Assembly: GCA_013694845.1 (NCBI GenBank)
Contig: JACDBQ010000548.1
Location: 1-8,277, forward strand
Length of the DNA: 8,277 nucleotides
Reading direction: 5' to 3'
Origin: Acidobacteriota bacterium
GTDB taxonomy: Bacteria > Acidobacteriota > Vicinamibacteria > Vicinamibacterales > 2-12-FULL-66-21
In this document: one piece after another, positions 6,339 to 8,277 of the stretch
Layout of the letters: the number at the start of each line of letters is the position of its first letter
Numbering within the stretch: the first letter of the stretch is position 1
The notes under the pieces: generated by a model
The model's database searches: none
What the model was told of the DNA's origin: nothing
What the model saw: the letters and a program-made list of their open reading frames with translations, nothing else
Program-made: the position numbers and the translations under genes

Positions 6339-7508
6339 ATGCACGAACTGTTCACGGAATTCCGGATGCCTTCTTCGATCGACACCGCCCCGGCGCGCCT
6401 GCTGGTCGCCGATGATCAGCCCGACGTGCTCGAAGCGCTCCGCTGGCTGCTCACCGGCGAAGGGTACGAGCCGGACTTTGTGAATTCGACGGATGGCGTC
6501 ATGGAACGGTTGCGGGCCGGATCGTTCGACCTGCTGCTGATGGATTTGAACTATACCCGCGATACGACGTCGGGGCGAGAGGGACTGGAATTGATCTCCA
6601 AGGTCCGCGTCCTCGACGCCTCGCTCCCGATCGTCGTCATGACCGGGTGGGGCAGCATCGACACGGCGGTCGAGGCGATGCGACGCGGGGCGAAGAGTTT
6701 CGTCCAGAAACCCTGGGAAGACGTCACGTTGCTCGAGATCCTCGAACGCGAAGTCGCGGACGGCCGCGCCTCCCGCCGCCGCGATCACAAGCAGCAGCGC
6801 GAAGTCGAAGAAGCCCGTCTCATCCAGCGGGGCCTGCTGCCGACCGCCACCCCGCAGGTGGCGGGGATCGATCTCTCCGTCACCTGGCTTCCTGCCGACG
6901 GCGTCGGCGGCGATTGCTTCGACACGCTGGGGTTCGGCGACGTGCTCGGCGTGTCGATCGCCGATATCGCGGGCAAAGGGCTGCCCGCTGCCCTGCTCAT
7001 GTCGAACCTGCAGGCCGCCGTGCGCGCCTTTGCGCAGGAAGCCGTTTCACCCGCCTCGATCACCAACAGCGTCAACCGGCTGCTGTGCCGCAACATGGCG
7101 AGCGGGCGTTTCGCGACCTTCTGCTATGCGCGGATCGAACCGGCCGCGGGACGGATCGTCTACTCGAATGCCGGCCACAATCCCCCGATGCTGATCCACC
7201 CGACGGGCCTGGTGGAGAACCTGAGCGACGGCGGAATGGTCCTTGGCATCTTTCCGGACAATCAATACGAACAAGCGAAACTTCCGCTTGCCGCGGGTGA
7301 CCGGCTGCTCTTCTACACCGACGGCATTACCGAGGCCCGCAATCCCGAAGGCGACGAGTACGGCGAAGAGCGGCTCGCTGCCGCGGCAGTCGCCGTGCGC
7401 GGCGCGACCGCGGAGGTGATCAAAGACGCTGTGCTGGCCGACGTCAACGCCTTCACCAACGGCAAATTCGAAGACGACGCAACCCTGATCGTGGTGGGAA
7501 TCGGATGA
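6339..7508 (+). CDS. Response regulator fused to PP2C-type (SpoIIE/RsbU) serine phosphatase
   Basis: A 389-residue cytoplasmic protein. Its receiver (about 18-134) has D25/D26, phospho-acceptor D69 in LLLMDLNYTRD, T102 and K124. A helical linker (about 135-168) ends in EARLIQRGLLP, the usual signature before a SpoIIE domain. The PP2C domain (about 175-389) keeps the metal-binding aspartates: GGDCFD (190-195), ADIAGKGLPAALL (208-220), SNAGHNPP (276-283), YTDGITEA (326-333) and EDDATLIVV (378-386). Such enzymes (RsbU, RssB/HsbR types) dephosphorylate a STAS-domain anti-sigma antagonist in partner-switching systems; no such partner is encoded here. Phosphorylation of the receiver should control the phosphatase. 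The ATG at 6339 has a GAGG ribosome site 5 bp upstream; an ATG at 6366 is a real alternative with a weaker site. The receiver is very like that of the divergent NtrC-type regulator, which suggests duplication and perhaps a shared kinase. Confidence 0.94.
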   Translation: MHELFTEFRMPSSIDTAPARLLVADDQPDVLEALRWLLTGEGYEPDFVNSTDGVMERLRAGSFDLLLMDLNYTRDTTSGREGLELISKVRVLDASLPIVVMTGWGSIDTAVEAMRRGAKSFVQKPWEDVTLLEILEREVADGRASRRRDHKQQREVEEARLIQRGLLPTATPQVAGIDLSVTWLPADGVGGDCFDTLGFGDVLGVSIADIAGKGLPAALLMSNLQAAVRAFAQEAVSPASITNSVNRLLCRNMASGRFATFCYARIEPAAGRIVYSNAGHNPPMLIHPTGLVENLSDGGMVLGIFPDNQYEQAKLPLAAGDRLLFYTDGITEARNPEGDEYGEERLAAAAVAVRGATAEVIKDAVLADVNAFTNGKFEDDATLIVVGIG

Positions 7509-7515
7509 AACTCCG

Positions 7516-7555
7516 GGGTGCGAGGTCCGGGGTCCGGGGTGCGGGTGCGGGGTCG
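7516..7555. repeat. GC-rich intergenic heptamer array after the phosphatase gene
   Basis: Starting 7 bp after the phosphatase stop codon, bases read as consecutive heptamers of the pattern [AG]-G-G-T-[GC]-C-G: GGGTGCG, AGGTCCG, GGGTCCG, GGGTGCG, and then two units that have each lost one base. The unit GGGTCCG is shared with the array upstream of hemL. The array sits directly before a second, AT-richer heptamer array. No open frame or hairpin explains it. Confidence 0.7.
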
Positions 7556-7566
7556 GGGTTCGATTC

Positions 7567-7628
7567 GCAGTTCTTGGTGCGTGGTTTTTCCCCTGAGTTC
7601 TTGGGTCTGAGTTCTTTGTTCTGAGTTC
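7567..7628. repeat. TGAGTTC heptamer array ending two bases before the permease ATG
   Basis: TGAGTTC occurs at 7594-7600, 7608-7614 and 7622-7628, exactly 14 bp apart, with the heptamers TTGGGTC and TTTGTTC between. The same phase extends left with one lost base, through GCAGTTC at 7567-7573. The last unit ends at 7628 and the permease ATG is at 7631, so the array replaces the place where a Shine-Dalgarno sequence should be. Base composition differs sharply from the adjoining GC-rich array. Function unknown. Confidence 0.7.
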
Positions 7629-7630
7629 CT

Positions 7631-7924
7631 ATGGACCTCCTCTTCGCCTTCCGCTCTCTTCGGCGCGCGCCGGCTTACGCGGTGATGATGGTGATGACAC
7701 TGGCCCTGGGGATCGGGGCGAACACCGCCATCTTCAACGTCGCGTGGCAGGTGCTGCTCAAGCCGCTGCCGTTTCCGGCGGAAGACCGGCTGGTGATGCT
7801 GTGGGAAGGCTTCGGGCCCGAACGGCAGATCAACCCGCCGCGCCCGCAAAGTTTCTCGATTGGCAGCGTGACGGTCGCGGGTTCGACGCGGTGGCCGCCT
7901 TTAACCAGTATCAATCGGCGCTGA
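7631..7924 (+). CDS. ADOP/MacB-type ABC transporter permease, N-terminal part before an apparent frameshift
   Basis: The first 73 or so codons match the start of acidobacterial duplicated orphan permeases (FtsX/MacB family). Visible are MDLLFAFRSLRRAP, a first membrane helix at about 15-38 (VMMVMTLALGIGANTAIF), and the MacB periplasmic core entry LLKPLPFPAEDRLVMLWE. After about residue 70 (NPPRP) the reading loses all family resemblance and stops at 7922-7924. The family sequence continues in another frame from about 7846. These are inner-membrane permeases, exporting unknown substrates with a separate ATPase. There is no clear ribosome site before the ATG. Whether the shift is a sequencing or assembly error, a true mutation or recoding cannot be settled here; a single missing base between about 7834 and 7851 would explain it. 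Confidence 0.8.
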   Translation: MDLLFAFRSLRRAPAYAVMMVMTLALGIGANTAIFNVAWQVLLKPLPFPAEDRLVMLWEGFGPERQINPPRPQSFSIGSVTVAGSTRWPPLTSINRR

Positions 7925-8277
7925 ATTTGACCGGCATCGGCGAGCCACAGGAGCTCGATGTCACGCACGTGACCGAGGACTTTTTCCGCGTCCTCGGGAT
8001 CGCCCCCGTGGTGGGCCGCCCGATCCTGCCGAGCGACCGCGACAGCGACTCCCGCCTGATCGTGCTCTCGGAACACCTCTGGCGACAGAGCTTCGGGGCC
8101 GATCCTCAGGTGATCGGCCGATTGGTGCGGCTTCACGGTGAATCATTCGAGCTGATCGGCGTCATGCCGGATGCCGCGGCACTCGGATCGACCCCGACTG
8201 ATGCCTGGGTGCGTCTGGAGCTGACCGGCGAGCAGGCGCGTCCGAGGCAGGCGCATTACCTCCGGGTGATTGCACGG
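7846..8277 (+). CDS. ADOP/MacB-type permease continued in another frame, partial at window edge
   Basis: Reading codons from 7846 (frame shifted by one missing base relative to the ATG at 7631) gives an open frame to the last base of the window. It is the expected MacB periplasmic core domain of the same protein: AKFLDWQRDGRGFDAVAAF, LNLTGIGEPQEL, VTEDFFRVLGIAPVVGRPIL, RLIVLSEHLWRQSFGADPQV, IGRLVRLHGESFELIGVMPD. These blocks follow the family order with no gap after the N-terminal part, so the two entries are one gene. No ATG lies near the junction; the first usual start codon in this frame is a GTG at 7891, which is inside the domain and so unlikely to be a true start. The rest of the protein, with at least three more membrane helices, lies beyond the window. 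Confidence 0.8.

Noticed and set aside
4993..6483. Long plus-strand open frame of 496 codons opposite the regulator
   Set aside because: It is antisense to a clear NtrC-family gene, its residue make-up is low-complexity His/Arg/Gly-rich, and no family motif is visible; long antisense frames are common in GC-rich DNA.
7575..7589. Possible sigma54 promoter before the permease
   Set aside because: TGG is present but the -12 GC is missing, and the bases belong to a heptamer array that explains the resemblance.

Overview
GC-rich bacterial DNA, best matched to an Acidobacteriota genome of the Vicinamibacteria kind. That placement is an inference from gene content: an ADOP/MacB-type permease next to an NtrY/NtrC-type two-component pair, a VirB10-like glycine-zipper envelope protein, and GC-rich heptamer spacers between genes. 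No rRNA, tRNA, CRISPR array, insertion sequence or phage gene is visible.

Layout. (1) 1-782, minus: 5' two thirds of ispG (isoprenoid precursor synthesis), cut by the window edge. (2) 919-1926, plus: a secreted protein with a GGTX tetrapeptide linker, a domain resembling the C-terminal part of VirB10/TrbI, and a glycine zipper. (3) 1939-1985: a 16-bp perfect inverted repeat between the convergent gene ends of (2) and hemL. (4) 1982-3271, minus: hemL, glutamate-1-semialdehyde aminomutase (tetrapyrrole synthesis). (5) 3272-3452: a spacer with a heptamer repeat array and two hairpins. (6) 3453-6180, minus: an overlapping pair made of an NtrC-family sigma54 activator followed by an NtrY-like histidine kinase. 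(7) 6181-6338: a dense divergent control region. (8) 6339-7508, plus: a response regulator fused to a PP2C (SpoIIE/RsbU-type) phosphatase. (9) 7509-7630: a second heptamer array. (10) 7631-8277, plus: the start of an ADOP/MacB permease, apparently frameshifted and cut by the right edge.

How the genes may work together. Regions 6-8 look like one signalling module. The receivers of the activator and the phosphatase are close paralogues, about 65 of 115 aligned positions identical by hand count, with an identical LNYTRDTTSG stretch after the phospho-aspartate. One kinase may therefore feed both. The 158-bp region between the two regulators holds two near-palindromes with the same half-sites (GTCGC/GCGAC), 22 bp centre to centre, and a sigma54-like -24/-12 element at the right distance downstream, pointing at the phosphatase gene. 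The proposed circuit is: the kinase phosphorylates the activator; the activator switches on the phosphatase gene from the tandem sites; the kinase also sets the phosphatase's activity through its receiver. The phosphatase's usual partner (a STAS-domain anti-sigma antagonist with its anti-sigma kinase) is not in the window. The permease may be a target, but nothing in the sequence proves it.

The other notable structure is a family of 7-bp-periodic arrays in three of the intergenic regions. Two of them end almost at the start codons of hemL and the permease, the two genes with no clear Shine-Dalgarno sequence.
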